Of a stretch of 64,000 nt of DNA, positions 1-9,826 are shown one piece after another. The DNA lies in NCBI GenBank assembly GCA_910588405.1, contig CAJUPT010000008.1, positions 1-64,000 of the forward strand. Direction: 5' to 3'. The position numbers and the translations under genes were made by a program. The notes beneath the pieces were generated by a model, which was not told the DNA's origin, ran no database searches, and saw only the letters and a program-made list of their open reading frames with translations. Position 1 is the stretch's first letter. Each line of letters starts with the position of its first letter. The DNA comes from an uncultured Lachnospiraceae bacterium (GTDB taxonomy: Bacteria > Bacillota > Clostridia > Lachnospirales > Lachnospiraceae).

Positions 1-45
1 AAAGTCGTGTGCCAAATGGGGCGCTGCCCCCTTTGGATACCCCCA

Positions 46-94
46 CAACAAACAAGCGCTATGCCCCTTTCTGGGAGCATAGCGCCGTTTGTTG
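46..94. terminator. long stem-loop, probable terminator downstream of gltD
   Basis: An inverted repeat with arms of about 18 bases (46-64 and 77-94) encloses a short C/T-rich loop; the arms differ at only one or two positions. It lies downstream of the minus-strand gltD stop. No strong T-run follows on either strand, so termination is inferred from the stem alone. Confidence 0.5.
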
Positions 95-515
95 TCAGCA
101 GCCCGTTTCACGCACGGTCTGCGTGTAGTTCCTTGTAAACTGTACTTTATATACCCTAAAAAAACTTTCCTCAATCACATTTTCTTTTATCCTGATCAAG
201 CTGTCAGACACAACGTTATTCCCTCTGCAAACGGCGTCTGCCAACCCGCATAAACGGTTCCCGTGAGGACTTAAAAAATATGGAACCCCTGCTATAACAA
301 AACTAAAACGCATATCAAAAAAAGGATGTATGGCACATGGAGAAACACAGGAAGAAGCGCTGAAGGAAATTGAATATCCGAACGCTGCCGCGCACAATCT
401 GAAAGGGCAGACCACCCGTTGAATGGCCTGCCTTTCACATTTTATTCCCATGTCAATTTTTACGGCCTACAAGCACAATATCTTTTTTGCAGATACACCT
501 GCACAGCCTCGGACC
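95..515. other. intergenic stretch, no gene seen
   Basis: This stretch downstream of gltD holds no convincing gene. The single long open frame on the minus strand has a Cys-rich composition unlike a known protein, no ribosome binding site, and overlaps the start of the stem-loop. I see no RNA gene or repeat here. Confidence 0.5.
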
Positions 516-2003
516 TTACCCCAGATTCGTATACCCCATCAATTTCAAATCCACGGCCCGGGCCGCTTCCCGGCCTTCTCTGATGGCCCAGACCACCAGG
601 GACTGCCCCCGGTGCATATCGCCGCAGGCAAATACTTTGTCTATATTCGTCTGGTAGGCGCCGGGCTTTGTGGCCACGTTGGTGCGGCCGTCCACCTCCA
701 CACCGAAGGCCTGGGTGATATAGGACTCGCTGCCCAGAAAACCTGCGGCGATCAGTACCAGGTCCGCCGGCAGTTCCTGTTCGCTGCCCTCTGCCGGAAC
801 CATCGCCATACGGCCGGTTTTAGGGTCTTTTTTGTTCTCCACCCTCACCGTCACCACTTTCTGTAAATTACCTGCCTTATCAGCCACAAACTCTTTCACC
901 GTAGTCTGGTACAGCCTGGGATCGTGACCGAAAAGAGCGATGGCCTCCTCCTGACCATAATCCGTTTTGCAGACCCTGGGCCACTGGGGCCAGGGGTTAT
1001 CCTCCGCCCTGGCATCCGGCAGCTTCGGCATCATTTCAAGCTGAACCACCGAAGCGCAGCTCTGGCGGATGGCCGTCCCCACACAGTCATTGCCCGTGTC
1101 GCCGCCGCCGATGACCACCACGTTTTTCCCTTTGGCGCTGATATATTTGCCGTCTGCCAGATTAGAGTCCAGCAGGCTTTTCGTCGTAGCTTTCAGGAAA
1201 TCCACCGCAAAATATATTCCTTTGGCCTCCCTGCCCGGCGCTTTGATATCCCGGGGATTTGAGGAGCCGCAGGCCAGCACCACCGCATCATAATCGGCCA
1301 GAAGCTTCGCAGCCTTGATATCCTTTCCCACATTTGTATCGGTGACAAAGGTAATCCCTTCCTCCTCCATCAGCTTCACCCGCCGCTCCACAATCCGCTT
1401 TTCCAGCTTCATATTCGGAATGCCGTACATCAGAAGGCCGCCGGGACGGTCGCTGCGCTCATACACCGTCACCTGATGGCCCCGGTAATTCAGCATCGCT
1501 GCCGCCGCCAGCCCGGAAGGACCGGAGCCGATCACCGCCACCCGCTTTCCGGTGCGCACCTTGGGCACGACAGGCTTTACCTCGCCGTTGGCAAAAGCCG
1601 TCTCAATCACGGCCAGCTCATTGTCCCGGACAGTCACAGGATCGCCATGTAAACCGCAGGTGCAGGCCGCCTCGCACAGAGCCGGGCAGACCCTCCCGGT
1701 AAATTCCGGAAAGCAGTTGGTTTGGTTCAGCCGTTTATAAGCCTGGTTCCAGTTGTTGGTATAAATCAGGTCATTCCACTCCGGCACCAGATTGTTCAGC
1801 GGGCAGCCGGACACCATGCCGTTTAACACCATGCCGCTCTGGCAGAAGGGCACGCCGCAGTCCATGCACCTGGCCCCCTGCTGCCGCCGTTCCTCCATGG
1901 ATAACGGCTCATGAAATTCATTAAAATGCTTTACCCTCGCTTTCGGCAAGGCCGCCTGGGTATTCTCCCGCTCATATTCTAAAAAACCTGTTGGTTTTCC
2001 CAT
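516..2003 (-). CDS. gltD: glutamate synthase (NADPH) small subunit
   Basis: 495 residues, the usual length of the GOGAT beta subunit. It passes electrons from NADPH through FAD and iron-sulfur clusters to the large subunit, which makes two glutamates from glutamine and 2-oxoglutarate in the cytoplasm. An N-terminal Cys-rich domain (about residues 45-115, with CMDCGVPFC and CPALCEAACTCG) binds the 4Fe-4S clusters. An FAD Rossmann motif GSGPSG lies near residue 158 and an NADPH motif GGGDTG near residue 303. It sits 175 bases downstream of gltB on the same strand and is probably co-transcribed. The start opens directly on the conserved MGKPTGFLEY N-terminus typical of the family. Confidence 0.97.
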   Translation of the reverse strand: MGKPTGFLEYERENTQAALPKARVKHFNEFHEPLSMEERRQQGARCMDCGVPFCQSGMVLNGMVSGCPLNNLVPEWNDLIYTNNWNQAYKRLNQTNCFPEFTGRVCPALCEAACTCGLHGDPVTVRDNELAVIETAFANGEVKPVVPKVRTGKRVAVIGSGPSGLAAAAMLNYRGHQVTVYERSDRPGGLLMYGIPNMKLEKRIVERRVKLMEEEGITFVTDTNVGKDIKAAKLLADYDAVVLACGSSNPRDIKAPGREAKGIYFAVDFLKATTKSLLDSNLADGKYISAKGKNVVVIGGGDTGNDCVGTAIRQSCASVVQLEMMPKLPDARAEDNPWPQWPRVCKTDYGQEEAIALFGHDPRLYQTTVKEFVADKAGNLQKVVTVRVENKKDPKTGRMAMVPAEGSEQELPADLVLIAAGFLGSESYITQAFGVEVDGRTNVATKPGAYQTNIDKVFACGDMHRGQSLVVWAIREGREAARAVDLKLMGYTNLG

Positions 2004-2100
2004 ATTCTATGCACTCCTATTCCAGTCCCGCAACTTCCCTCCCGGGGCTTTGCAATGAGCACTTAGGGCCTGTTCTCTAGGCCCTTACGTGCGATGCATG

Positions 2101-2141
2101 CAAAATAGTTAGCGGGTGTCTTTTAGCCGCTTACTATTTTG
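2101..2141. repeat. stem-loop between gltB and gltD
   Basis: The 15-base arms CAAAATAGTTAGCGG (2101-2115) and its near-complement (2127-2141, one mismatch) form a hairpin with an 11-base loop in the gltB-gltD gap. It could be a processing or attenuation site that sets the ratio of the two subunits; the role is inference. Confidence 0.45.
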
Positions 2142-2178
2142 TTGTCCGGTCCGTTGCTGTTATTCCAGTCCTGCTGAC

Positions 2179-5100
2179 TTATATCCTGTTCCCCGCATAA
2201 AACGCCTCAATCGCCGCCTGCTCGCTGCTTAAACCCTTTTCTTCCATCTGCACAATGGCGTTCAGCATCCGCTTGTAATCATTGGGTATGATCTTCTTAA
2301 ACCGGGGCAGGTAGCCGCCGAAATTTTCCAGAATCTCTTTTCCTTTCGAAGATCCGGTGCAGGCCACATGTTCCTCGATCATAGCCTTCAGCTCCAGCAC
2401 GTCGTATTTATTCGTAACCTCCTCCATAGTAACCATAGATTTGTTGATCCGCTTGTACAGATCCCGGTTTTCATCCAGAACATAGGCGATGCCGCCGCTC
2501 ATGCCTGCGGCGAAATTCTTTCCGGTGCCGCCTAAAATCACCACCCGGCCTCCGGTCATATACTCGCAGCCGTGGTCGCCCACGCCCTCCACCACCGCCG
2601 TGGCTCCCGAATTGCGGACGCAGAACCGTTCCCCGGCCACGCCATTGATATAAGCCTTGCCGCTGGTTGCGCCGTAGAGGGCCACATTTCCGATAATGAT
2701 ATTGTCCTCCGCCTTGAATTTCGCATCCTTCGGCGGATAGATCGCCAGCTTGCCGCCGGATAAGCCCTTGCCAAAATAGTCGTTGCTGTCGCCCGTCACC
2801 TCCAGGGTCAGCCCCTTCGGGATAAAAGCGCCGAAACTCTGGCCGCCGCTGCCCTTGCATTTCACCGTGAAGGTATCCTCCTCTAAAGTATCCCCATACT
2901 TTTTCGTGATCTCCGCCCCGAATATGGTTCCGAAGGCCCGGTTGACACTCCCCACATCCGCCTCGACGGTGTGCTTCTCCTTCTTTTCCAGCGCCTGCCG
3001 GAACTGTTTTAATAAGAGCCGCTCATCCAGTGTTTTTTCCAGTTCAAAATTGTATACGTTCTTGCGGCCGTAACCTGCCAGAGGCCGGCCGATATAAGGA
3101 TTGTCAAGGATCACGGACAAATCCACCTTGCCGCCTCTTTCACAGGAAATCTTTTCCCGCCGTTTCAAAAGGTCGGAGCGGCCCACCAGCTCATCCACCG
3201 TGGCGATGCCAAGCCTTGCCATATATTCCCGCATCTCCTGCGCCACAAACCGCATAAAATTCATCACATATTCCGGCTTCCCCGCAAACCGCTTTCTAAG
3301 CTCCGGGTTCTGGGTGGCGATGCCCACGGGGCAGGTATCCAGGTTGCAGACCCGCATCATCACGCAGCCCATAGTCACCAGCGGCGCCGTGGCAAAACCG
3401 AATTCCTCTGCGCCCAGAAGGGCTGCCACAATCACATCCCTGCCGCTCATCAGCTTTCCGTCCGTTTCCAGGATCACCTTGTCCCGCAGCCCGTTCATAA
3501 TCAGCGTCTGGTGGGTTTCCGCCACCCCCAGTTCCCAGGGAAGGCCCGCATTGTAAATAGAATTTCTCGGTGCCGCCCCGGTGCCGCCGTCAAAGCCAGA
3601 CACCAGAATCACCTGTGCCCCCGCCTTGGCCACGCCGGCCGCCACTGTTCCCACGCCGGCCTCCGACACCAGCTTAACAGAGATCCTGGCGTCCTTATTG
3701 GCATTTTTCAGGTCGAAAATCAGCTGGGCCAGATCCTCGATGGAATAAATATCATGGTGAGGCGGCGGGGAGATCAGCCCCACGCCCGCCGTAGAGTGGC
3801 GGGTTTTTGCCACCCAGGGATAAACCTTATTGCCGGGAAGCTGGCCGCCCTCGCCGGGCTTCGCCCCCTGGGCCATTTTAATCTGAATCTCCTTTGCGCT
3901 GACCAGATACCTGGAGGTCACGCCGAACCGTCCCGACGCCACCTGCTTGATGGCGGAACAGCGGTTGAACTCTTCGCTCTGGTTTTCCAGCCGCTCCAGG
4001 CTCTCGCCGCCCTCGCCGCTGTTGGATTTGCCGTGGAGCCGGTTCATAGCGATGGCCAGCGTTTCGTGAGCCTCCTGGGAAATGGAGCCGTAGGACATGG
4101 CGCCGGTTTTAAACCGCTTCACGATAGAATCCACGCTCTCCACCTTCTCGATGGGAATGCCCTGCTCCGGATAATTGAAATCCAGAAGCCCCCGCAGGTT
4201 GATGGTGCCCACCTCCTCATGGATGGCATGGCTGTATTCCTTAAATAACTGATAATCCCCCCGTTTCGCAGCTTCCTGCAGCAGATGGATGGTCTTGGGA
4301 TTGTACCGGTGCTCTTCCTTTCCCGACCGCATCTTATAGCTGCCCATGCTGCTCAAGGTCAGATCCACGTCAAGCCCTAAAGGGTCAAAGGCCGAGGAAT
4401 GGCGGGAATCCACATCGTCCTCGATATCCTTCAGACTTAAGCCCTCCACCCGGCAGACTGTGTTGGTAAAATACCGGTCGATCACCTCTTTATTAATGCC
4501 GATGGCCTCGAAAATCTGAGACCCCTGATAGGACTGGATCGTGGAAATTCCCATCTTGGAGGCAATTTTCACGATGCCGTGGAGTACCGCGCTGTTGTAG
4601 TCGTCCACCGCCGCATAATAATCTTTATCCAGCATATCGCTCTCGATCAGATAGCGGATGGCCTCCTGGGCCAGATAGGGATTGATGGCCGTCGCCCCGT
4701 AGCCCAGAAGCGTGGCAAAATGATGTACCTCGCAGGGTTCCCCGCTTTCCAGGATAATAGCCATGCTGGTCCTCTTTTTCGTCTTTACCAGATGATGCTG
4801 CAGGGCGGATACCGCAAGCAGCGAGGGAATAGCTACCCGGTTCTCATCCATCCCCCGGTCGCTTAGAATCAGGATATTGCAGCCGTTTCTGTGCGCCCGG
4901 TCAGCTTCCAGGCAGAGACGGTCCACCGCCTTTTCCAGGCTGGTGTTTTTATAGTACAGGATAGACACTTCCTCTACCTTGAAGCCGTCCACCTTCATAT
5001 TTTTGATTTTCAGAAGATCCGTACAGGTCAGGATCGGATTGTGTATGCGCAGGATCTTACAGTTATCCGCCTTTTCCTCCAGAAGGCTTCCGTCAGAGCC

Positions 5101-6732
5101 GATATAAATATCGGTGGCCGTCACAATCTCTTCCCGGATGGCGTCGATAGGGGGATTAGTCACCTGGGCAAAGAGCTGTTTAAAATAGTTAAACAGCGGC
5201 TGATGCATGGCCGACAAAATGGCCAGGGGACTGTCCGCTCCCATGGCGGACACCGCTTCCGCTCCGTCTTTTGCCATAGGCAAAAGCATGGTCCGATAGG
5301 TCTCATAGCTGTAGCCAAAAGCCTTTAACAGCCTCAGCCGTTCTTCTTCCGGCAGCTCCGGTATTTTCTGATTGGGAATCGCCAGTTCCTTCAGATGCAC
5401 CAGATGGCTGTCCAGCCATTCCCCGTAAGGCCGCCTTGCGGCATAGTCCCGCTTCAGATCCTCGTCGTTGATCATCACGCCCTTTTTCGTGTCCACCAAA
5501 AGCATTTTCCCCGGCTTTAACCTGTCTTTTTTCACGATCCGCTTCTGGTCCACCGCTAAAGCCCCCACCTCCGAGGAAAGAATCAGCTGACCCTCATCGG
5601 TAATATAATATCTGGAAGGCCGCAGCCCGTTCCGGTCAAGCACGGCGCCGATTAAGTCGCCGTCGCTGAACACAATCGAGGCCGGCCCGTCCCAGGGCTC
5701 CATCATCGTCGCATAATACTGATAGAAATCCCGTTTCTCCTGGTCCATATATTTGTCGTTCACCCAGGGCTCGGGGATCGTAATCATCACGGCCAGCGGC
5801 AGCTCCATGCCGCTCATCATCAGAAACTCAAGCGTATTGTCAAACATGGCGGAGTCAGAGCCCTCGGAGTTTACAACCGGCAGCACCTTGGGCATATCAT
5901 TTTTCAGGTGTTCAGATTCCATGTTTTCCTCTCTGGCCAGCATTTTATCCACATTGCCCCGGATCGTATTAATCTCGCCGTTGTGTACGATCAGCCTGTT
6001 GGGGTGAGCCCGCATCCAGCTGGGATTGGTGTTGGTGCTGAACCGGGAGTGAACCACCGCCAGCGCCGATTCATAATCCGCCGACTGCAGATCAGGATAA
6101 TACTGGCGGAGCTGCTTCACCAGAAACATGCCTTTGTAGACAATCGTGCGGCTGGACAGGGAAGCCACATAAGTGTTGTCATTGCTCTGCTCAAACACCC
6201 GGCGAACCACATAGAGGCGGCGGTCAAAGGGCAGACCCGCTTCCAGCTTCTCCGGCTTTTCCACAAAAGCCTGCATAATACAGGGCATACAGTCCAGCGC
6301 CTTTTTTCCAAGTACGCCGGGATTTACCGGCACCATCCGCCAGCCAAGGAAGACAAGCCCCTCCTTCTGAACGATAATCTCAAACATCTTTTTCGCCTGG
6401 TTTCTGGCCAGCTCATCCTGGGGAAAGAAGAACATGCCCACGCCGTACTCCCGCTCCCTGCCCAGCCTGATACCCGCGGCCTTTGCGGCGCTTTTGAAAA
6501 ATCTGTGGGAAATCTGCAGCAGAATCCCCACGCCGTCGCCGGTTTTCCCCTCGGCGTCCTTTCCTGCCCGGTGTTCCAGATTCTCCACGATTTTGATGGC
6601 GTCCTCCACGGTTTTATGGGTTTTCATGCCGCCTATATTGACCACCGCGCCGATTCCGCAGTTGTCATGCTCAAACCGGGCGTCGTATAGCCTGGGCGTC
6701 TGCTGTTTTTCTGTCAACTGTCTTCCTTCCAT
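2179..6732 (-). CDS. gltB: glutamate synthase large subunit
   Basis: 1517 residues, full length for a bacterial GOGAT alpha subunit. Cys25, in HDNCGIGAVV, should become the N-terminal nucleophile of the class II glutamine amidotransferase domain after removal of a short propeptide. The central and FMN-binding synthase domains follow. A 3Fe-4S cluster motif (C-x5-C-x4-C in MMRVCNLDTCPVG) lies near residue 1130, and a C-terminal Gly-rich beta-helix domain covers about the last 250 residues. It produces glutamate together with GltD. The 5' leader carries an extended hairpin that may be regulatory. No frameshift or missing key residue is seen. Confidence 0.97.
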   Translation of the reverse strand: MEGRQLTEKQQTPRLYDARFEHDNCGIGAVVNIGGMKTHKTVEDAIKIVENLEHRAGKDAEGKTGDGVGILLQISHRFFKSAAKAAGIRLGREREYGVGMFFFPQDELARNQAKKMFEIIVQKEGLVFLGWRMVPVNPGVLGKKALDCMPCIMQAFVEKPEKLEAGLPFDRRLYVVRRVFEQSNDNTYVASLSSRTIVYKGMFLVKQLRQYYPDLQSADYESALAVVHSRFSTNTNPSWMRAHPNRLIVHNGEINTIRGNVDKMLAREENMESEHLKNDMPKVLPVVNSEGSDSAMFDNTLEFLMMSGMELPLAVMITIPEPWVNDKYMDQEKRDFYQYYATMMEPWDGPASIVFSDGDLIGAVLDRNGLRPSRYYITDEGQLILSSEVGALAVDQKRIVKKDRLKPGKMLLVDTKKGVMINDEDLKRDYAARRPYGEWLDSHLVHLKELAIPNQKIPELPEEERLRLLKAFGYSYETYRTMLLPMAKDGAEAVSAMGADSPLAILSAMHQPLFNYFKQLFAQVTNPPIDAIREEIVTATDIYIGSDGSLLEEKADNCKILRIHNPILTCTDLLKIKNMKVDGFKVEEVSILYYKNTSLEKAVDRLCLEADRAHRNGCNILILSDRGMDENRVAIPSLLAVSALQHHLVKTKKRTSMAIILESGEPCEVHHFATLLGYGATAINPYLAQEAIRYLIESDMLDKDYYAAVDDYNSAVLHGIVKIASKMGISTIQSYQGSQIFEAIGINKEVIDRYFTNTVCRVEGLSLKDIEDDVDSRHSSAFDPLGLDVDLTLSSMGSYKMRSGKEEHRYNPKTIHLLQEAAKRGDYQLFKEYSHAIHEEVGTINLRGLLDFNYPEQGIPIEKVESVDSIVKRFKTGAMSYGSISQEAHETLAIAMNRLHGKSNSGEGGESLERLENQSEEFNRCSAIKQVASGRFGVTSRYLVSAKEIQIKMAQGAKPGEGGQLPGNKVYPWVAKTRHSTAGVGLISPPPHHDIYSIEDLAQLIFDLKNANKDARISVKLVSEAGVGTVAAGVAKAGAQVILVSGFDGGTGAAPRNSIYNAGLPWELGVAETHQTLIMNGLRDKVILETDGKLMSGRDVIVAALLGAEEFGFATAPLVTMGCVMMRVCNLDTCPVGIATQNPELRKRFAGKPEYVMNFMRFVAQEMREYMARLGIATVDELVGRSDLLKRREKISCERGGKVDLSVILDNPYIGRPLAGYGRKNVYNFELEKTLDERLLLKQFRQALEKKEKHTVEADVGSVNRAFGTIFGAEITKKYGDTLEEDTFTVKCKGSGGQSFGAFIPKGLTLEVTGDSNDYFGKGLSGGKLAIYPPKDAKFKAEDNIIIGNVALYGATSGKAYINGVAGERFCVRNSGATAVVEGVGDHGCEYMTGGRVVILGGTGKNFAAGMSGGIAYVLDENRDLYKRINKSMVTMEEVTNKYDVLELKAMIEEHVACTGSSKGKEILENFGGYLPRFKKIIPNDYKRMLNAIVQMEEKGLSSEQAAIEAFYAGNRI

Positions 6733-6766
6733 AGATTATACAGTCCTTTCCGTAGTCGATTTACTG

Positions 6767-6845
6767 TGAAAGTAAGCCAATCGGACATAGATGCGACATG
6801 TTTACATGAGAGCATCTATGGACATTTGGCGCACCCTACTTTCAT
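6767..6845 (-). promoter_or_regulatory. extended hairpin in the gltB leader
   Basis: On the minus strand the leader folds into one long interrupted hairpin: GAAAGTA pairs with TACTTTC, CCAA with TTGG, CATAGATGC with GCATCTATG, and the tip is CATG-TAAA-CATG. It ends about 35 bases before the gltB start. A second hairpin (GTCTGC/GCAGAC) lies just upstream at about 6856-6872. It does not match a riboswitch that I can name. Confidence 0.45.
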
Positions 6846-6888
6846 ATCTGGTAGTGTCTGCGTCAGCAGACATGTCCGTTTATATATA

Positions 6889-6941
6889 AAAAGCTGCAAA
6901 GAAACACTCCCCCCCTAGGGAACTGCCTCTTTGCAGCTTTA
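6889..6941. terminator. terminator-like hairpin between HPr gene and gltB
   Basis: The arms AAAGCTGCAAAGA (6889-6902) and TCTTTGCAGCTTT (6928-6940) are perfectly complementary and flanked by A-rich and T-rich sequence. On the minus strand this follows the HPr stop and would end the HPr transcript before the gltB leader. Confidence 0.65.
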
Positions 6942-6984
6942 AACGCAATTCAATTTTATATTTTCGGCTTAAACTGCTAAGATA

Positions 6985-7248
6985 CTAAAAATCCAGCTCG
7001 CTTTCAATCAGCCTGGCCAAAGTCTTTGCCGCGCACTCTTCTTCTCTGCCGTCACAGCAAAGCTCGATTCTGTCACCGCATTTGATCCCCGCTTTCATCA
7101 GCTTTAAAACGCTCTTCGCATTCACGGTCTCTTCTTTCCTGCGGATATAGATCTCACACGGATATGCCGCGGCTTCCTTCGCCAGTACTCCTGCGGGTCT
7201 TAAATGCAGACCTGTGGGATTTGCCACTGTCAAACGTTTTGTTACCAT
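6985..7248 (-). CDS. HPr family phosphocarrier protein
   Basis: 87 residues from MVTKRLTVAN. HPr carries phosphate from enzyme I to sugar-specific EII proteins of the phosphotransferase system. The phosphorylated histidine is His15 in PTGLHLRPAG and the regulatory HPr-kinase site is Ser46 in NAKSVLKLM, both at exactly the canonical positions; this is why I prefer this start over one 7 codons upstream. The presence of Ser46 suggests a role in carbon catabolite control, but the C-terminal half is Cys-rich (CGDRIELCCDG) and divergent, so it could be a second, specialised HPr. It lies downstream of ackA on the same strand, about 85 bases away. Confidence 0.9.
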   Translation of the reverse strand: MVTKRLTVANPTGLHLRPAGVLAKEAAAYPCEIYIRRKEETVNAKSVLKLMKAGIKCGDRIELCCDGREEECAAKTLARLIESELDF

Positions 7249-7332
7249 ATTACTATATATGCCCGGCATACGCTGAGCTATTCGCCACTTTACCGCGGCT
7301 GAATACCATATTACAAAATTTCAGATACTTTC

Positions 7333-8520
7333 TTATACCAGAGCAACAGTTTCTCTTGCGATGGCCAGCTCCTCGTTGGTGGGAACTACCATGGCAACTA
7401 CCTTGGAATCATCGGTGCTGACAATTCTCTCTTCGCCGGCGAATTTGTTCTTCTCAGCGTCGAATTTCAGTCCCAGATAACCCATATGGTTCAGAACCAT
7501 CTCACGGATCAGCGCATCATTCTCGCCGATTCCGGCGGTGAATACGATTGCGTCCACGCCGTTCATCACTGCGGCATAAGCGCCGATATACTTTACAACT
7601 CTGTGTACGAATACCTCAACGGCAACCTCTGCCTTTTTATTTCCCTTGTCAGCCTCTGCGTGCAGATCACGGAAGTCGCTGGACACCTCTGACAGACCCT
7701 GAACGCCGGACTTCTTATTCAGTACCTGCAGTACTCCTGAAATATCCAGGTTCTCTTTCTTCGCTACATACTCAAGCACGGCGGGGTCCAGGTCGCCGCT
7801 TCTGGTGCCCATCACAAGACCCTCCAGAGGGGTGAAGCCCATGCTGGTGTCAACGGACTTGCCGTTCTGTACCGCACAGATGCTGGCGCCGTTGCCCAGG
7901 TGGCATACGATGGTTTTCAGATCTTCCGGTTTCTTGCCCAGGATCTCGGCAACACGCTTGGAAACAAAGCTGTGGGAGGTTCCGTGGAAACCGTAACGGC
8001 GAACCGCATATTTCTCATAATACTCATAAGGAATACCGTACAGGTAGGATACGTCGGGCATCGTCTGATGGAACGCGGTGTCGAATACGCCTACCATCGG
8101 TACGTTCGGCATCAGCTCCTTGCAGGCATTGATACCGATCAGGTTTGCGGGGTTGTGCAGAGGCGCCAGGTCGTTGCACTTCTCGATCTCTTTGCATACC
8201 TCTTCGGTCAGTACGGTGGATGCGGCAAACTTCTCGCCGCCATGTACGATTCTGTGGCCTACCGCACCGATCTCGTCCAGAGATGCGATCACGCCGTTCT
8301 TCGCATCTGTCAGCTGTTTCAGCACCAGGCTCACCGCCGCCGTATGGTTGGGCATGTCCGCATTCATCTCAACCTTATCCTTGCCCGTAGGCTTGTGGGT
8401 CAGGCAGCCGTCGATACCAATTCTCTCACATAAGCCCTTTGCCAGCACCTGCTCTGTGTCGGAATCGATCAGCTGATACTTCAGAGAAGAGCTTCCGCAG
8501 TTAATTACCAATACTTTCAT
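7333..8520 (-). CDS. ackA: acetate kinase
   Basis: 395 residues, standard length. It converts acetyl phosphate and ADP to acetate and ATP, the main substrate-level ATP step in fermentative clostridia. The signature VINCGSSSLKYQ opens the protein, followed by HRIVHGGEKF and GTRSGDLDP of the ASKHA fold. The start at 8520 is preceded by AGGAGG with an 8-base spacer and gives the conserved N-terminus; the longer frame to 8556 is not needed. The usual partner phosphotransacetylase gene is not in the window. Confidence 0.97.
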   Translation of the reverse strand: MKVLVINCGSSSLKYQLIDSDTEQVLAKGLCERIGIDGCLTHKPTGKDKVEMNADMPNHTAAVSLVLKQLTDAKNGVIASLDEIGAVGHRIVHGGEKFAASTVLTEEVCKEIEKCNDLAPLHNPANLIGINACKELMPNVPMVGVFDTAFHQTMPDVSYLYGIPYEYYEKYAVRRYGFHGTSHSFVSKRVAEILGKKPEDLKTIVCHLGNGASICAVQNGKSVDTSMGFTPLEGLVMGTRSGDLDPAVLEYVAKKENLDISGVLQVLNKKSGVQGLSEVSSDFRDLHAEADKGNKKAEVAVEVFVHRVVKYIGAYAAVMNGVDAIVFTAGIGENDALIREMVLNHMGYLGLKFDAEKNKFAGEERIVSTDDSKVVAMVVPTNEELAIARETVALV

Positions 8521-8707
8521 TGTTTTTCCTCCTAAAAAATCCTGTATTCCTGCCAAGCAGGATTTATATTCACATATGGTCTATTTTATACTTTTTTCCA
8601 TTGGCTGTAAAGTGTTTATGGGGATTTTTTGAGGATATTTGTTAAAAATCAGACATTCCGCCATATATGCAGCACTGCAAAATTTCCCGGTTCAGGATGT
8701 ATATTTC

Positions 8708-9826
8708 CTACAGCAGCTCTGCCGCCACCTTTTTCAGTTCTTCCCTGATCTTAATATGCTGAGGACAGGCTTCCTCGCATTTGCCGCATTCCACGCACTC
8801 ATTGGCCGGCTTCTTTCCGTGACCGCCCACCAGCCATTCCGCCTGATGCCCGGCCGCTGCTTTGTCGCCATAGAGAGTCAGGTAGTTCATAGCCGTAAAG
8901 GAGCCGGAGATGCCGATCCCTTCCGGACATACCTTCGCGCAGTAATTGCAGGTGGTACAGGGAATCAGAGGAACGCGGTTCATGGCCTCTCTGGCCTGGT
9001 TGAACACGCCCTTCTCTTCCTCTGAAAATCCTGTAAAATGCTTCATATAAGACAGGTTGTCTTCCATCTGCTCTAAGCTGCTCATACCTGACAGAACCGT
9101 GATCACGCCTTCCAGCTCCGCCGCAAAACGAATGGCCCAGGAGGCGCAGGAGGCCTTCGGATCTGCCTTTTTAAAGATGTCCTGCACTTCCTTCGGCGGA
9201 TTGGCCAGCATGCCGCCCTTCACCGGCTCCATAATCACCACCGGCTTGCCATGGGTCCTTGCCACCTCATAACATCTTTTTGACTGCACGGCGGGATTTT
9301 CCCAGTCGCCGTAGTTAATCTGCAGCTGAACGAATTCCATCTCCGGGTGCCTGTTTAAAATTTCCTCCAGCTCTTCCGGCGTGGAATGGAAGGAGAAACC
9401 TACATGCTTAATCAGCCCTTCTTTTTTCTTCTCCTGCACAAAGCTCCACATATCAAAATCATCAAAGGGCTTTGTCCGATGCTCTCCCAGATTATGTAAC
9501 AGGTAAAAATCGAAATACCCCGCGCCTGTCTGTTTTAATGAGGTTTCAAACTGGGCAACGGCATCCTCCCTGGTCTTACAGTCGATCCATGCGGCGTTTT
9601 TCGTGGCCAGCTGGAAGCGTTCCCTGGGATAGCGCTCCACCAGAGCCTGACGGATGGCGTCCTCGCTGCCCGCGTAAGCCCAGGCCGTATCAAAATAGGT
9701 GAAACCTTCCTCAAGGAAACGGTCTACCATCGCCTTGGTCTGCTCCACGTCGATCACATCGCCCTTCATCGGCAGACGCATCAGACCAAAGCCCAGTTTC
9801 TTGATTTCTTCTCCTAAATATGGCAT
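8708..9826 (-). CDS. aldo/keto reductase with ferredoxin-type domain
   Basis: 372 residues from MPYLGEEIKKLGFGLMRLP, preceded by AAGGAG. An NADPH-type aldo/keto reductase barrel fills residues 1 to about 270 (FGLMRLP, FDTAWAY, LLHNLGEH). It is followed by two 4Fe-4S cluster motifs, CTTCNYCAKVCP and CVECGKCEEACP, close to the C-terminus. This is the layout of the clostridial ferredoxin-containing AKR family. The physiological substrate is unknown. The gene is divergent from a MerR-family regulator, a common arrangement for this family, so the regulator probably controls it. Confidence 0.92.
   Translation of the reverse strand: MPYLGEEIKKLGFGLMRLPMKGDVIDVEQTKAMVDRFLEEGFTYFDTAWAYAGSEDAIRQALVERYPRERFQLATKNAAWIDCKTREDAVAQFETSLKQTGAGYFDFYLLHNLGEHRTKPFDDFDMWSFVQEKKKEGLIKHVGFSFHSTPEELEEILNRHPEMEFVQLQINYGDWENPAVQSKRCYEVARTHGKPVVIMEPVKGGMLANPPKEVQDIFKKADPKASCASWAIRFAAELEGVITVLSGMSSLEQMEDNLSYMKHFTGFSEEEKGVFNQAREAMNRVPLIPCTTCNYCAKVCPEGIGISGSFTAMNYLTLYGDKAAAGHQAEWLVGGHGKKPANECVECGKCEEACPQHIKIREELKKVAAELL

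Noticed and set aside
95..451. 118-codon open frame on the minus strand downstream of gltD
   Set aside because: It has no ribosome binding site and an unusual Cys/Phe-rich composition, and it overlaps the edge of a stem-loop; it looks like chance.
3511..4248. Long antisense frames within gltB (also 5908-6690)
   Set aside because: They lie opposite a clearly coding gene and have the His/Gly/Leu-rich composition typical of antisense shadows.
6908..6915. C-run at the loop of the hairpin before the gltB leader
   Set aside because: It is shorter than the poly-G tracts, lies outside any gene and forms the loop of a terminator-like hairpin, so phase variation is not indicated.
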